This document shows, piece after piece, positions 45,493 to 55,425 of a DNA stretch of 64,000 nt; position 1 is the first letter of the stretch; each line of letters starts with the position of its first letter. Both the position numbers and the translations under genes were made by a program. The notes beneath the pieces were generated by a model. It worked only from the letters and a program-made list of their open reading frames with translations, had not been told where the DNA came from and ran no database searches. Origin of the DNA: Aquimarina mytili (GTDB lineage: Bacteria > Bacteroidota > Bacteroidia > Flavobacteriales > Flavobacteriaceae). The DNA is taken from contig NZ_JAERQJ010000005.1 of the NCBI RefSeq assembly GCF_016735115.1, positions 1 to 64,000 on the forward strand, written 5' to 3'.

Positions 45493-48400
45493 TAGAAATA
45501 TTTTTGTTTGAATTAAAATATAGGCTAAAAAGACCTGCAACTTGGATTTATGCTGCATTAGGGCTCATAATTGCTTTACTGGTGGCTTATTTCGAAAAAT
45601 CGATTACTGCACAATTTGTAAATAGCCCGAATAATATCATCGGGGTTATGGGACCCATTTCGATCATCTCTATTTTCTTTTATGCCGCTATTATGGGAGT
45701 ACCCATATTTAGAGATAAAGATCACAAAACGGCACAAACGTATTTTACTTTTCCTATCCCACAAAAATCATATGTGCTGGGGCGATTTTTGGGTAGTTTT
45801 TCGATAGCAACTTTACTCAATATTTTTATTGTTATTGGTGCCATTATCGGATTTGGAATCGGTGCTTTTTTAGATCGCCCTGATTATGGAGAGTATATGA
45901 GTTTTAATATCATGTCTTACCTCCTGCCCTTTTTGTTTATATTACAAATCAATGCCCTTTTAATCGGATCATTGTTTTTCTGTCTGATGGCATTTTTTAA
46001 AAAAATGCCCATTATCTACTTAGGAGGGATCTGTCTATTTTTATTATATAGTATTACTGGTGATCTGATGCGAAGTATAGATAACCAATGGTTAACCGTA
46101 TATTTAGATCCTTTCGGAAATAGAGCCTTTAGTTTTGTTAAAAAATATTGGTCAATAAATGAGTTAAACATTAATCAACTTCCTATTTATGGTAAATTTT
46201 TGATGAACCGCATGCTTTGGTTAGGAATAGGGCTTCTGTTTTTTCTAATTACATATTTCAGGTTTGATTACAAGAAGTTTTTATTATCTGCCAAGCAGAA
46301 GAACACTTCAAATAATGATCAATATCGCCCATCTTTAGCTACTTCGGTGACTCAATTATTTACCAAAAAAACCGAAAGACAAAATTTACTATCTCTCAGT
46401 AAAATTGAGTTTTTATCGATCATTAAAGATCCTGTTTTTATAATTCTTTTGATTATCGGGATTATCATATCATTAATTACAGTTTTTCAGGCAAACGAAA
46501 CCTATGGCACCCCTAATCTTCCATTAACCAGATATATCATAACTTATATTTCTGGAGGGATTACATTGTTATCAATTATCATTTTAGTAATCTATTCTGG
46601 GGAAGCTGTGCACAGAACAAGAAAAAACAAAACATTTGTGTTTTATGATGCACTGCCTATCAGTAATTCTAGCTTATATTTCTCTAAAATTATATCCTTA
46701 ACTGGAATAGCTGTTGTGCTTACTTTAGTTAATATCTTTGTAGGTATATTGTTTCAGACCTTTAATGGATATTTTGGATATGAGTTAGATATGTCTTTTA
46801 CATATAACTTTTTGTTGATCCTCCCAAGTTTCATAACAACAGTCTTATTAGCCTTTTTTATTCATGTCCTGGTAAACAATAAATTTTTAGGCCATTTTAT
46901 CGTTATTTTAATTTATGTTGGGCTACCACTGCTGGTTACCTTTGCTTTGAAGAGTAGTAACCCTATGCTAATTTATGGAGCGACTACACCATTTTTTATC
47001 AGTGATTTAAATGGTTTTGGTCATTATTTAACCGGAATCACCTGGTTAAACTTATATTGGATATTGCTAACAGGAATACTAATGTTGATCGGTAAGTTAT
47101 TCTGGACCAGAGGGTTTTTCTCTTCTGCCAAAGAAAGACTTACTCTTGCCAAACAAAGATTCAATACCAAAACAATAGCTACATTAACATTAGTTGTAAT
47201 TGCTTTTGTATCTGTTGCAGGATACAGCTATTATAATCTAAAGGTTTTAAATGAAATTGTTAGTGGTGACGAATCTGAAAAGGTAGGTGCCGATGCCGAA
47301 AAGAAATATGCAAAATATATTGGTCAGGCACACCCTCAAGTAACCGATTTGAAAGCCTATATTGATCTTTTCCCAAAGAAAAGAAACGTAAAAGCCAAAG
47401 GAGAGTTTAAAATCATTAACAACTACAATACTCCTATTGATACATTACTGCTCGAAGTTCAGTTTCCTAATGGACATACTAGCTTAGAAAAAGTAGTGTA
47501 TAATGGCAAAGAACTATCTCCTGTAGTTACAGATTCTGTATACAGAATGTATTTTTACAAGTTGCCTAATGCGATGCAACCAAATGAAAAAGCAGAGCTT
47601 ACCATAGAAGTATTTGCAGACACCAAGGGTTTTGCCAACTCTAGAGAAACTGAAGTGCTTTATAATGGATCTTTTTTTAATAATTCTATTTTTCCGAGGT
47701 TTCATTACGAACCAAATATCATTGAAAATGGTGTACGTGTAAAGCATGGTTTAGAAAAACTTGATTATTTATTCCCTCCGAGAACAGATTCTACTGCATT
47801 AAAGAAAAACCTGTTTAATGAGGATGCCAATTATATGAGTTTTGAAGCCGTTGTAAGTACTGCAAAGGATCAAACTGCTTTGATGCCAGGAAAACTGATT
47901 AAAAATTGGGAAGAAAACAATCGAGCATATTATCATTATAAACTAGAATCGCCAACCGATTTATTCTTTAATGTTGGGTCGGCTAGATACGATGTTGAAA
48001 AATCGAGCTGGACCGCTCCTAGTGGCAAAAAAGTGGATATTGAAATCTATCATTCTCCAAAACACAAACGTAATCTTAAGTATTTTATAGAAGGAGTCAA
48101 AGTAGCGCTAGATTATTGTTCTAAAAACTTTTATGAATACCCAAACTCTGTAATACGTATTGTAGAGTTTCCGGCACATACGACTTTTGCGCAGTCTTTT
48201 GCCACAACAATACCCTATTCTGAAGATTTTGGGTTTGCCGCCAATTTTGATAAGGCAGAAGATTTTAACTACGCCTTTAGAGTAACAGCACACGAGGTTG
48301 CACACCAATGGTGGGGGCACATCGTTACACCAAGTAAAACATCGGGTGCTAATATTATTTCTGAAACCTTAGCTGAGTATACTTCGCTAATGACCATGAA

Positions 48401-49091
48401 ACATGAATATGGAGAAAACGGAATCAAGAATTTCCTTAAATACTCTCTGGACGCCTATTTGAAAAGCAGAGCCTTTAGTTTTAAACCTGAACGATCCTTA
48501 CTCAACGTAGAAACCGGACAACATATTTGGTATCGCAAAGGATCTATGGTGATGTATGAGCTCCAGGACCTAATCGGTGAAGATAAAATCAATACTGCTC
48601 TTCGAAGTTTTTTACATGAGTATAAGCACTTTGAAAAAGGTGTATATCCCACTTCAGAAAACTTATTTGAAGCTATTTATAATGTTGCTCCGGATTCATT
48701 GAAATATGCTGTTAAAGACGGTTTCAAGGAGATTGTACTTTATGAAAACCGCGTGGTTTCGGCAAAGACTAAAAAATTGAGCAATAATACATACGAAACT
48801 ACCTTTACCGTAGATTCCAAAAAGATCTATTACGACGATAAAGGAAAAGAAGAACGTACTGATGATAAGGCCAATTATATCGAGATCGGTTTATTTGGAG
48901 AAGATATTGTAGATGATCAAGAAGTACCTCTTAAAAATCCATTTTATATTGAGCGAAAATGGTTAAAACCCGGCGAAAACACCTTTACCATTATTACAGA
49001 TCAGCAACCCATAAGAGCGGGCATAGACCCTTACAATAAACTAATAGACAGAACTTCTGGTGATAACCTAAAGCCTGTTGAAGAAGAATAA
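45489..49091 (+). CDS. ABC permease fused to M1-family aminopeptidase
   Basis: A 1200-residue fusion. The first ~560 residues carry about twelve hydrophobic helices of the ABC-2 type, in two blocks separated by a soluble loop. From about 600 to 1180 lies an M1-type metallopeptidase: the zinc motif is H935-E936-x-x-H939 in TAHEVAHQWWGH, with a downstream SETLAEY that carries the third ligand (E959). The GAMEN-like exopeptidase motif is not evident, which suggests a divergent enzyme. The peptidase should face the periplasm. Transport substrate and physiological role are unknown. Confidence 0.9.
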   Translation: MIEIFLFELKYRLKRPATWIYAALGLIIALLVAYFEKSITAQFVNSPNNIIGVMGPISIISIFFYAAIMGVPIFRDKDHKTAQTYFTFPIPQKSYVLGRFLGSFSIATLLNIFIVIGAIIGFGIGAFLDRPDYGEYMSFNIMSYLLPFLFILQINALLIGSLFFCLMAFFKKMPIIYLGGICLFLLYSITGDLMRSIDNQWLTVYLDPFGNRAFSFVKKYWSINELNINQLPIYGKFLMNRMLWLGIGLLFFLITYFRFDYKKFLLSAKQKNTSNNDQYRPSLATSVTQLFTKKTERQNLLSLSKIEFLSIIKDPVFIILLIIGIIISLITVFQANETYGTPNLPLTRYIITYISGGITLLSIIILVIYSGEAVHRTRKNKTFVFYDALPISNSSLYFSKIISLTGIAVVLTLVNIFVGILFQTFNGYFGYELDMSFTYNFLLILPSFITTVLLAFFIHVLVNNKFLGHFIVILIYVGLPLLVTFALKSSNPMLIYGATTPFFISDLNGFGHYLTGITWLNLYWILLTGILMLIGKLFWTRGFFSSAKERLTLAKQRFNTKTIATLTLVVIAFVSVAGYSYYNLKVLNEIVSGDESEKVGADAEKKYAKYIGQAHPQVTDLKAYIDLFPKKRNVKAKGEFKIINNYNTPIDTLLLEVQFPNGHTSLEKVVYNGKELSPVVTDSVYRMYFYKLPNAMQPNEKAELTIEVFADTKGFANSRETEVLYNGSFFNNSIFPRFHYEPNIIENGVRVKHGLEKLDYLFPPRTDSTALKKNLFNEDANYMSFEAVVSTAKDQTALMPGKLIKNWEENNRAYYHYKLESPTDLFFNVGSARYDVEKSSWTAPSGKKVDIEIYHSPKHKRNLKYFIEGVKVALDYCSKNFYEYPNSVIRIVEFPAHTTFAQSFATTIPYSEDFGFAANFDKAEDFNYAFRVTAHEVAHQWWGHIVTPSKTSGANIISETLAEYTSLMTMKHEYGENGIKNFLKYSLDAYLKSRAFSFKPERSLLNVETGQHIWYRKGSMVMYELQDLIGEDKINTALRSFLHEYKHFEKGVYPTSENLFEAIYNVAPDSLKYAVKDGFKEIVLYENRVVSAKTKKLSNNTYETTFTVDSKKIYYDDKGKEERTDDKANYIEIGLFGEDIVDDQEVPLKNPFYIERKWLKPGENTFTIITDQQPIRAGIDPYNKLIDRTSGDNLKPVEEE

Positions 49092-49111
49092 TTTGTAGTT
49101 AGTTAAATGTT

Positions 49112-49158
49112 GAAAATCACGATCGAAATGCGCTGTTTTGATCGTGATTTTCTTTTTT
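49112..49158 (+). terminator. Terminator after ABC/M1 gene
   Basis: GAAAATCACGATC (49112-49124) and GATCGTGATTTTC (49140-49152) are exact complements, followed by TTTTTT. It ends the ABC transporter operon. Confidence 0.9.
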
Positions 49159-49274
49159 GGGATATACATGTAACATTTTCCTGTCATTACAGTCTTCTTT
49201 TTACGAATCCTTCAGGCAACTATTTGGATTTGGATTTCGTCTTTAATAGTAAGAACTTTATGTAATCAAACTTT

Positions 49275-50780
49275 ATGTTTATGATCTATAACTCATCTTT
49301 GGTAGTTTCTATAGCTTTTTTTATGACATGCCTTGTTATAAATGCACAGACCATAACCTCTAGGGTGATCGACAAAAAAACAAATCAACCTATCCCTTAT
49401 GCAACTATTCAGGTATCAGAAGATCAAGGTATTATTACAAATGAAGAAGGTAGATTTAATTTAATTTTAGGCAGTAAACATTCTAACATTGATTCTATCT
49501 ATGTTTCTTCTATGGGATATGAAAAAGTGGGTGTTTCTATCAAAAATGTGGTAGATAGTATCATATATATTCAACCAAAGGCCATCGAACTTAAAAGCGT
49601 ATTTATTTCCAATAAAAACCTAACAATAGATGAGATTATTGATACTGTAAAAGAGCGTATTCCTGAGAACTACAATTTTGAATTATCGCATAGACGATTG
49701 TTTTTCAGGGAATCTGAGTTTAATACGATTAAAAAATTAAATATCAAGTTTAAAGAATCAACCATTAGAGAACTCGACAAAAAACTTATTGATAGTGTGG
49801 TTACCATTATTCCAAGAAAATCTGAGTATTATACCGAAACCCTTTGTGACTTCTATGGTGATTTAGAAGAAGGAAAAATTAATATCATTAAAGCGGCAGA
49901 GCTATACGATAAGAATAACGAAGTATCTATGGAAGCCATGACTAAACGCATGGAAACTATTTTTAAGAAAAACGTTAAGCCAGATTCTTACCTCAAGATT
50001 AAATCAGGATTATTTGGCACCAAAGTGCAAGTAGATTCTATACTTGAGCAAACCGAAAATGGAGATGAGATAAAAGATAAAATTGATAAGGAGAATACTG
50101 GGGATTTTCTAAAAAATCAAAGAAGAGCATTAAAAAGTTTGTTATCCAGTCTCTTTTTTAATGAAGATGTGATGTCTAATTTTCTGAACAAATCAGGAAG
50201 ATATGATTTTAAACTTGTAGATTATACCTATATCGATGATCAAAGCGTGTATATTATCAATTTTTCGCCTAAAAGAAGCGAGGATTTTAAAGGGACGCTC
50301 TATGTAAACACCGAGGATTTTGCCGTGATTAGAGTAGATTATGAGAATGTAAAAAATCTTAGAAATTTTAAGCTATTAGGGATCCATTATCAAGATAATT
50401 TATATCGAGCCAAAATGCTTTTTACCAAAGGAACGAACCAAAAATATGATCTTAAATTTCTAGAAATGTATAGAGGTGAGTTTTTTGGTTTTGATCGCCC
50501 CTTAAAAGTGATTGAGAAAAACAAACATGTAAAAGGCAGACGAAAACAAAACGAACTATCTCTTGGGATTGATGCCGTGAATACCTACAAGCGTAAGTAC
50601 GAGATTGTGGTTTTTGATTCGAAACAACTTACAAAAACCGAGTATAACAGTAGTATAGAAAACAAATCAATAAAACCTCAGTATTTATCAAAATACGATC
50701 CACAATTTTGGCAAGGATACAACATTATAGAACCTAATGCAGCCATAAAGAGATTTACGGCTACTCCTGAAGTAGAATAA
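49275..50780 (+). CDS. Carboxypeptidase-regulatory-like domain protein
   Basis: A 501-residue secreted protein (signal to about NAQ, residue 25) that may start at the second ATG (49281). Residues about 28-105 are a carboxypeptidase regulatory-like beta-sandwich: TSRVIDKKTNQPIPYATIQV, then EDQGIITNEEGRFNLILG and DSIYVSSMGYEKV. The rest (about 110-500) matches the DUF5686-like or TonB-linked outer membrane proteins only in general plan: FKLVDYTYIDDQSVYIINFSP and EDFAVIRVDYENVKNLRNFK. The function is unknown; it is probably a periplasmic or outer-membrane protein. Confidence 0.7.
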   Translation: MFMIYNSSLVVSIAFFMTCLVINAQTITSRVIDKKTNQPIPYATIQVSEDQGIITNEEGRFNLILGSKHSNIDSIYVSSMGYEKVGVSIKNVVDSIIYIQPKAIELKSVFISNKNLTIDEIIDTVKERIPENYNFELSHRRLFFRESEFNTIKKLNIKFKESTIRELDKKLIDSVVTIIPRKSEYYTETLCDFYGDLEEGKINIIKAAELYDKNNEVSMEAMTKRMETIFKKNVKPDSYLKIKSGLFGTKVQVDSILEQTENGDEIKDKIDKENTGDFLKNQRRALKSLLSSLFFNEDVMSNFLNKSGRYDFKLVDYTYIDDQSVYIINFSPKRSEDFKGTLYVNTEDFAVIRVDYENVKNLRNFKLLGIHYQDNLYRAKMLFTKGTNQKYDLKFLEMYRGEFFGFDRPLKVIEKNKHVKGRRKQNELSLGIDAVNTYKRKYEIVVFDSKQLTKTEYNSSIENKSIKPQYLSKYDPQFWQGYNIIEPNAAIKRFTATPEVE

Positions 50781-50806
50781 TTATAAAAAACTTCTCTCGG
50801 TCTTAT

Positions 50807-51229
50807 CTAATTAGGAGTATCTAATTTTAAAGTTTTGATCAATGCATCAAAATAAAAATCTTCCTGTTCAGGAACTATAGTTACTTTGTATGCCGTGTTT
50901 TTTATAATGTAATGAGACGTTGTTTCGGGATCTAATGTCGACGAATGAAGATATACTATCTTCTGAATAAAATCATTAATCAATAGCACTTCATCATAAG
51001 TCACTCCCCGACGAAATGTAGGTTGATCGCTTTTATAAACCAGATAATCATTTCTAAAACTCAACGATCTTTTTATACCCTCGGCAGTATTAAACTCAAA
51101 AGTGAAGTCCTTTGACGCAAATATTTTATTGATATTTTCTGTGGTAGGTTCTACATTACGAGCACAACTCATTGCCAAAAACATAACAAGGAACAGTGTA
51201 ATTTGTGGTTTTATGATATTAATATTCAT
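50807..51229 (-). CDS. Hypothetical lipoprotein
   Basis: A 140-residue lipoprotein with lipobox AMSC (Cys 22). The mature part holds a strand-rich stretch KDFTFEFNTAEGIKRSLSF, NDYLVYKSDQPTFRRGVTYD and a helical end YFDALIKTLKLDTPN. No family is recognised. It lies at the downstream end of a minus-strand run after a terminator, so it probably has its own promoter. Confidence 0.65.
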   Translation of the reverse strand: MNINIIKPQITLFLVMFLAMSCARNVEPTTENINKIFASKDFTFEFNTAEGIKRSLSFRNDYLVYKSDQPTFRRGVTYDEVLLINDFIQKIVYLHSSTLDPETTSHYIIKNTAYKVTIVPEQEDFYFDALIKTLKLDTPN

Positions 51230-51231
51230 AA

Positions 51232-51279
51232 AAAATGCCGTATCGAGACTACTTAATTTTGTCTAAGATACGGCATTTT
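51232..51279 (-). terminator. Terminator between two lipoprotein genes
   Basis: AAAATGCCGTATC (51232-51244) and GATACGGCATTTT (51267-51279) pair perfectly with a 22-nt loop. A T-run follows on the minus strand, so it ends the transcript of the gene at 51308-51913. Confidence 0.75.
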
Positions 51280-51307
51280 ACATGTTCTGGAAAAACCAGT
51301 TGTACGT

Positions 51308-51913
51308 TTATTTTGAGGCGAAACGCTTTATAGAGCTTTCAAAATCAATATCTTGAAGGTTACTGATCAAAAGACCAATACCTCCTGATTTTGAAGCAAC
51401 GATATATTCTGTTTGAAATTTTCTGTCTTTTTTATAAGCTTTTAAGTACTTAAGCTTAACTACTTTTGAAGTAGGAGTAAAGAAAAATCGACCATGTATT
51501 CTTTTGTATCTCACTTCCTGAACATTTGCTTCATCTTTTACTTGATCACTAAGAGCTTGTACTACTCTAGCAGCTCTATGCTCATCAAATTGATAATAAT
51601 CGCAAGTATAGATAAATACATAATTCTCGATATTGGTTTCGTCTACAAATAATTCGAAATCCACTTTTTTATCCTGAATCTTTTTCAGTTCAGCAAGAGC
51701 GATGTTTTTAAATTTTAGATTACTATCTAGTAACTCAATTTTTGCTTTGAAATCTTCGGGGCTTGCTTTTACATAATCGCTTGTAAGAACAATGGTGTTG
51801 TTCTTAAATTCAATTTTGTTTTTCGAAAATTTAGCAAATCCTTCTTTCTTTGGCTCAAAAAGATTACAGCTCACCAGTAGGATTGAAATGGATAATAGTA
51901 GAAGTTTTTTCAT
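51308..51913 (-). CDS. Hypothetical lipoprotein
   Basis: A lipoprotein of about 201 residues. I choose the ATG at 51913 (MKKLLLLSISILLVSC) over the upstream ATG at 51949, because it begins the signal with lipobox LVSC directly. Mature segments include FKNNTIVLTSDYVKASPEDF, LFVDETNIENYVFIYTCDYY, YKRIHGRFFFTPTSKVVKLK and the end IGLLISNLQDIDFESSI. No domain is recognised. It lies downstream of hemF on the same strand. Confidence 0.65.
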   Translation of the reverse strand: MKKLLLLSISILLVSCNLFEPKKEGFAKFSKNKIEFKNNTIVLTSDYVKASPEDFKAKIELLDSNLKFKNIALAELKKIQDKKVDFELFVDETNIENYVFIYTCDYYQFDEHRAARVVQALSDQVKDEANVQEVRYKRIHGRFFFTPTSKVVKLKYLKAYKKDRKFQTEYIVASKSGGIGLLISNLQDIDFESSIKRFASK

Positions 51914-51993
51914 AAGGGCTTGTGTTAAATGACTAAGATATAATACCATACATCTTAATTAATTCGCCCGCAAGATAATAAAAAAAAATCAAT

Positions 51994-52896
51994 TTATTGC
52001 CATTCAACGGGTTTTTTAAGCACTTTAACTAGTTTTTCCTCTTCACTTCCCGGTTTTGGATTATGGTTATACCGCCATTGCACGCGGGGTGGAAGGCTCA
52101 TTAGGATACTTTCTATCCTGCCATTTGTTTTTAATCCAAATAAGGTACCTTTATCATGAACAAGGTTAAATTCTACATATCTACCCCGTCTAATTTCTTG
52201 CCAATTCTTATGATCATCGGTGTATTTTTGTCCTTTTCTTTGTTCAACAATCGGAACATAAGCTTCGAGAAAACTATTTCCTACTTCGGTAACAAAATCA
52301 TACCAATTTTCTATAGTCATTGTTTCGTTTGCTTTACAATAATCAAAAAACAAACCTCCTACTCCACGACCTTCGCCTCGGTGAGCATTATAAAAATACT
52401 CATCACATTTTTTCTTGTACACCCTATAAAAATCTGGATTATGCTTATCACAAGATGTTTTACAAACATTATGAAAGTGTTTTGCATCTTCTTCATACAA
52501 ATAATATGGAGTCAAATCTTGACCTCCTCCAAACCAACGATCTACCACCTTACCATCTTTATCATACATCTCAAAATATCGCCAATTGGCATGCACAGTT
52601 GGAACCATTGGGCTTTTAGGATGAAGTACTAACGATAAACCACATGCAAAAAAGTCAACATCTCCTACATTGAAATAACTTTGCATTGCTTTGGGTAAAG
52701 CACCGTGTACTCCAGAAATATTTACACCTCCTTTTTCAAATACATTTCCGTTCTCGATCACCCGGGTTCTACCTCCGCCTCCTTCTGGTCTTTCCCAAAT
52801 ATCTTCATGAAATTTGGCCTCTCCATCAATCTCTTCTAGTTTTGAAGTAATTGTATCCTGAAGGTTTTGGATATAGTTATAAAATTTATCTTTCAT
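51994..52896 (-). CDS. hemF: Oxygen-dependent coproporphyrinogen III oxidase
   Basis: Converts coproporphyrinogen III to protoporphyrinogen IX with O2. The 300-residue length and the motifs fit HemF: KGGVNISGVHG, MVPTVHANWRYFEM, WFGGGQDLTPYYLYEED, HRGEGRGVGGLFFDY, and GRYVEFNLVHDKGTLFGL near the end. It works in the cytoplasm. Its presence implies aerobic heme synthesis. The gene follows the EI24 gene by 29 bases on the same strand and ends the heme cluster. Confidence 0.96.
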   Translation of the reverse strand: MKDKFYNYIQNLQDTITSKLEEIDGEAKFHEDIWERPEGGGGRTRVIENGNVFEKGGVNISGVHGALPKAMQSYFNVGDVDFFACGLSLVLHPKSPMVPTVHANWRYFEMYDKDGKVVDRWFGGGQDLTPYYLYEEDAKHFHNVCKTSCDKHNPDFYRVYKKKCDEYFYNAHRGEGRGVGGLFFDYCKANETMTIENWYDFVTEVGNSFLEAYVPIVEQRKGQKYTDDHKNWQEIRRGRYVEFNLVHDKGTLFGLKTNGRIESILMSLPPRVQWRYNHNPKPGSEEEKLVKVLKKPVEWQ

Positions 52897-52925
52897 GGTA
52901 TTAAATCATTTCATTGGTAAAAAAC

Positions 52926-53714
52926 CTAGGCATTAATTTCTTTAGGTGTTCCTGAGGAATTAGTAGTACTTATCAGTTTTTGTTCATCCAAAATCTTAAC
53001 AGTTTCTGATGAAGCCGCAACTACAGATATAGGAAGTGTAATAATAAAGCCAATAATCGGTATGAAAAGCATGAGGACAAACACAATTCCGTTTCCTATG
53101 GCTGTGCCTCTATTTTTTCTTACAAATCGGATACTTTCTTTATAGTTAAAATGTCGTTCCATAGTATAATCCATATTACCAAAACCAACATAATACGCTT
53201 GTATTAGGAATATCAGGATCGTAGCTACAATCCCAATTACGGGTATAAAACTAAGGATCAGCAAGGGAATCATAAATAATAGTTCTCTGAATAAGTTACG
53301 CAAGTTGATGCGAATACCTCTTGCTAATTGTTGTCTAAAGGATGTATTACGATGCGAATGTTCTGTTTGTCCATAAAAATGCGCTTCAACTTTTTCTGAA
53401 ACCGGACTCATAAATGGTGCAGAAAGTGCCATCACAATATGCTTATACAATACTAATCCTAAAACCAGGATCAATAATCCTCCTATATATGTACTGATAG
53501 TAGCAAAAGTTTCAGATCCCCACTCCCATGGCCAAATTTTAGAAATTAACACTCCCAAATCATCCGAAAAGAAATATGCAAAAGCTACAAAACTTACCCC
53601 CGTAAGTACGCTGATTAAAATCGGTATGGCAAAATACTTCCATAACCCAAGTTTAGAAATCAATTTAAATGTGCCAAAGTAGGCTTTAATTCCGTTAATA
53701 ATATTTTTAAACAT
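52926..53714 (-). CDS. EI24/CysZ-like membrane protein
   Basis: A 262-residue inner-membrane protein of the EI24 (CysZ/YqaA-like) type with about four or five hydrophobic helices: FAIPILISVLTGVSFVAFAY, IGGLLILVLGLVLYKHIVMA, FMIPLLILSFIPVIGIVATI and IGFIITLPISVVAA-like ends. A typical amphipathic region is the ALSAPFMSPVSEKVEAHFYG stretch. CysZ proteins carry sulfate, but the substrate here is unknown. It lies in the heme cluster, which is a known flavobacterial arrangement in my memory. Confidence 0.85.
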   Translation of the reverse strand: MFKNIINGIKAYFGTFKLISKLGLWKYFAIPILISVLTGVSFVAFAYFFSDDLGVLISKIWPWEWGSETFATISTYIGGLLILVLGLVLYKHIVMALSAPFMSPVSEKVEAHFYGQTEHSHRNTSFRQQLARGIRINLRNLFRELLFMIPLLILSFIPVIGIVATILIFLIQAYYVGFGNMDYTMERHFNYKESIRFVRKNRGTAIGNGIVFVLMLFIPIIGFIITLPISVVAASSETVKILDEQKLISTTNSSGTPKEINA

Positions 53715-53814
53715 AAGTGCTTTTTTGATGATTACCTCTAATTAGTAGTCTTTTCCTCTATTTTGTTTCAATATCATCTTATAGATTTTAAAACTTGCGA
53801 GTTCTTTTCTTCCA

Positions 53815-54306
53815 TTACTCTTCAGAAAGATAAACCAAATTGCTTTGATGATCCAATATGTCCTTGATTTCTATTATTTTCTTACCCTTTTGAGCTTTTT
53901 CTTTTAAAAAAAGGATTATTTCTTCTTCAGAACTACCCTTTATAGACGCAAAATAGAATCTTCCTATTTGATTATTATGCAAATCCATTGCCTTTTCTAA
54001 AGGTTCGTTAGGAGCTAGTTCTTCGTGCAAATCAGTCACTTTTTGAGCCCAAATGATCGATTTTTCATCATTTTTTGTGATTTTAAAGGTTTTTTGACAA
54101 ATCAGCACATTCCATAATGCATGTCGAAACGCATTTGCTTTACCATGCAAATGATGCGTATCGGCATAACTAGCATTACAAATTTCTAAGGTTAATTTTG
54201 TAGCTTTAAGAGTTGGCAAAATGTATAATGGGTTTTGAAGCATTAAACCCGCTAATTGAAAAAATTCTTTCAGGCTAAGTTTTTTGAGTACACTCCAGAC
54301 CCTCAT
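53815..54306 (-). CDS. DUF6973-like protein
   Basis: A 163-residue protein with the H-x-x-x-x-AFRHALWN type motif: HHLHGKANAFRHALWNVLIC, then WAQKVTDLHEELAPN and LEKAMDLHNNQIGRFYFAS. Conserved His/Asp/Asn residues in these motifs resemble the DUF6973 pattern and hint at a metal-binding or hydrolase-like fold, which is not proven. It starts 8 bases after the hemE stop and lies within the heme cluster. Confidence 0.7.
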   Translation of the reverse strand: MRVWSVLKKLSLKEFFQLAGLMLQNPLYILPTLKATKLTLEICNASYADTHHLHGKANAFRHALWNVLICQKTFKITKNDEKSIIWAQKVTDLHEELAPNEPLEKAMDLHNNQIGRFYFASIKGSSEEEIILFLKEKAQKGKKIIEIKDILDHQSNLVYLSEE

Positions 54307-54314
54307 TATATCTC

Positions 54315-55337
54315 TTATCTATATTCTTTTACTGCATCTACAAATGCTCTTGCATTTTCTACCGGGATATTAGGTAAGATACCATGTCCCAGATTAGCAA
54401 TATAACGATCCTTCCCAAACTCATCAATCATCTGTTTTACCATTTTTTTGATATCTGCAGGTGGTGATAACAATCTAGAAGGATCAAAATTACCTTGTAG
54501 TGTAATATTTCCTCCACTTAAGTACCGGGCATTTCGTGCAGAACAGGTCCAATCAACTCCTAGCGCTGCTGCGCCCGATTTTGCCATTTCTTGTAATGCA
54601 AACCAACATCCTTTTCCAAAAACAATAACCTGAGTTTCGTCTTTTAAGGCATCTACAATTTGCTGAATATATTTCCAAGAAAACTCTTGATAATCCACTG
54701 GAGAAAGCATACCTCCCCAACTATCAAAAACTTGTACGGCATTTACTCCGGTAGCCACTTTAGCTTTTAGATATGCAATCGTAGTATCCGTTATTTTTTG
54801 CAATAACAAGTGTGCTGCTTCAGGTTGAGTAAAACATAATTCTTTGGCTTTATCAAAGTTTTTAGATCCCTGTCCTTGCACTGCATAACACAAGATGGTC
54901 CATGGTGATCCTGCAAAACCAATAAGCGGTACTCTGTTATCCAAACGCTCTTTGGTCATTGTAATGGCATCCATAACATATCCTAATTCTTCATATACAT
55001 CAGGAACCACAACTTGTTCTACATCTTTTAGTGATCGTATTGGATTAGGTAACCAAGGGCCGATCCCATCTTTCATTTCTACTTCAATATTCATTGCTTG
55101 TGGGATCACCAAAATATCGCTAAACAAGATTGCTGCATCAGGACCAATGATATCTATGGGTTGCACTGTAATTTCGGATGCTAATTCTGGAGTACGACAA
55201 CGCGTAAAGAAGTCATATTTTGCTTTTAACGCTCTAAACTCAGGTAAATATCGGCCCGCTTGGCGCATCATCCATACTGGTGGTCGTTCTACTGTTTCTC
55301 CTTTTAAAGCTCTTAGAAATAAATCGTTTTTAATCAT
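54315..55337 (-). CDS. hemE: Uroporphyrinogen decarboxylase
   Basis: Removes the four acetate carboxyls of uroporphyrinogen III to give coproporphyrinogen III. I choose the ATG at 55337 ([14 protein letters not shown]) over 55349. Family signatures are [17 protein letters not shown] near the start, [34 protein letters not shown] and [20 protein letters not shown] at the end. The ~340-residue length matches HemE. It lies between hemD and the DUF6973-like gene. Confidence 0.96.
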   Translation of the reverse strand: MIKNDLFLRALKGETVERPPVWMMRQAGRYLPEFRALKAKYDFFTRCRTPELASEITVQPIDIIGPDAAILFSDILVIPQAMNIEVEMKDGIGPWLPNPIRSLKDVEQVVVPDVYEELGYVMDAITMTKERLDNRVPLIGFAGSPWTILCYAVQGQGSKNFDKAKELCFTQPEAAHLLLQKITDTTIAYLKAKVATGVNAVQVFDSWGGMLSPVDYQEFSWKYIQQIVDALKDETQVIVFGKGCWFALQEMAKSGAAALGVDWTCSARNARYLSGGNITLQGNFDPSRLLSPPADIKKMVKQMIDEFGKDRYIANLGHGILPNIPVENARAFVDAVKEYR

Positions 55338-55397
55338 ATTTACTGTCATTCCAGTATAAACTGAAATCTTTTAATTATTAAATTTTATATTCCAAAT

Positions 55398-55425
55398 GGA
55401 CCCCAGATCAGATCTGGGATGACAA
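55398..55425. repeat. REP-like palindrome at hemD stop
   Basis: CCCAGATCAGATCTGGG (55402-55418) is an inverted repeat inside a GGACCCC...GGGATGACA string, a wording that resembles widespread REP-type palindromes in many bacteria. The hemD stop (55408-55410) lies within it, so the last HemD residues (SSQI) are encoded by the repeat. Confidence 0.6.

Noticed and set aside
52156-52632. Plus-strand open frame of 158 residues over hemF
   Set aside because: It lies wholly within hemF on the opposite strand; the heme gene is clear and the overlapping frame has no recognisable features.
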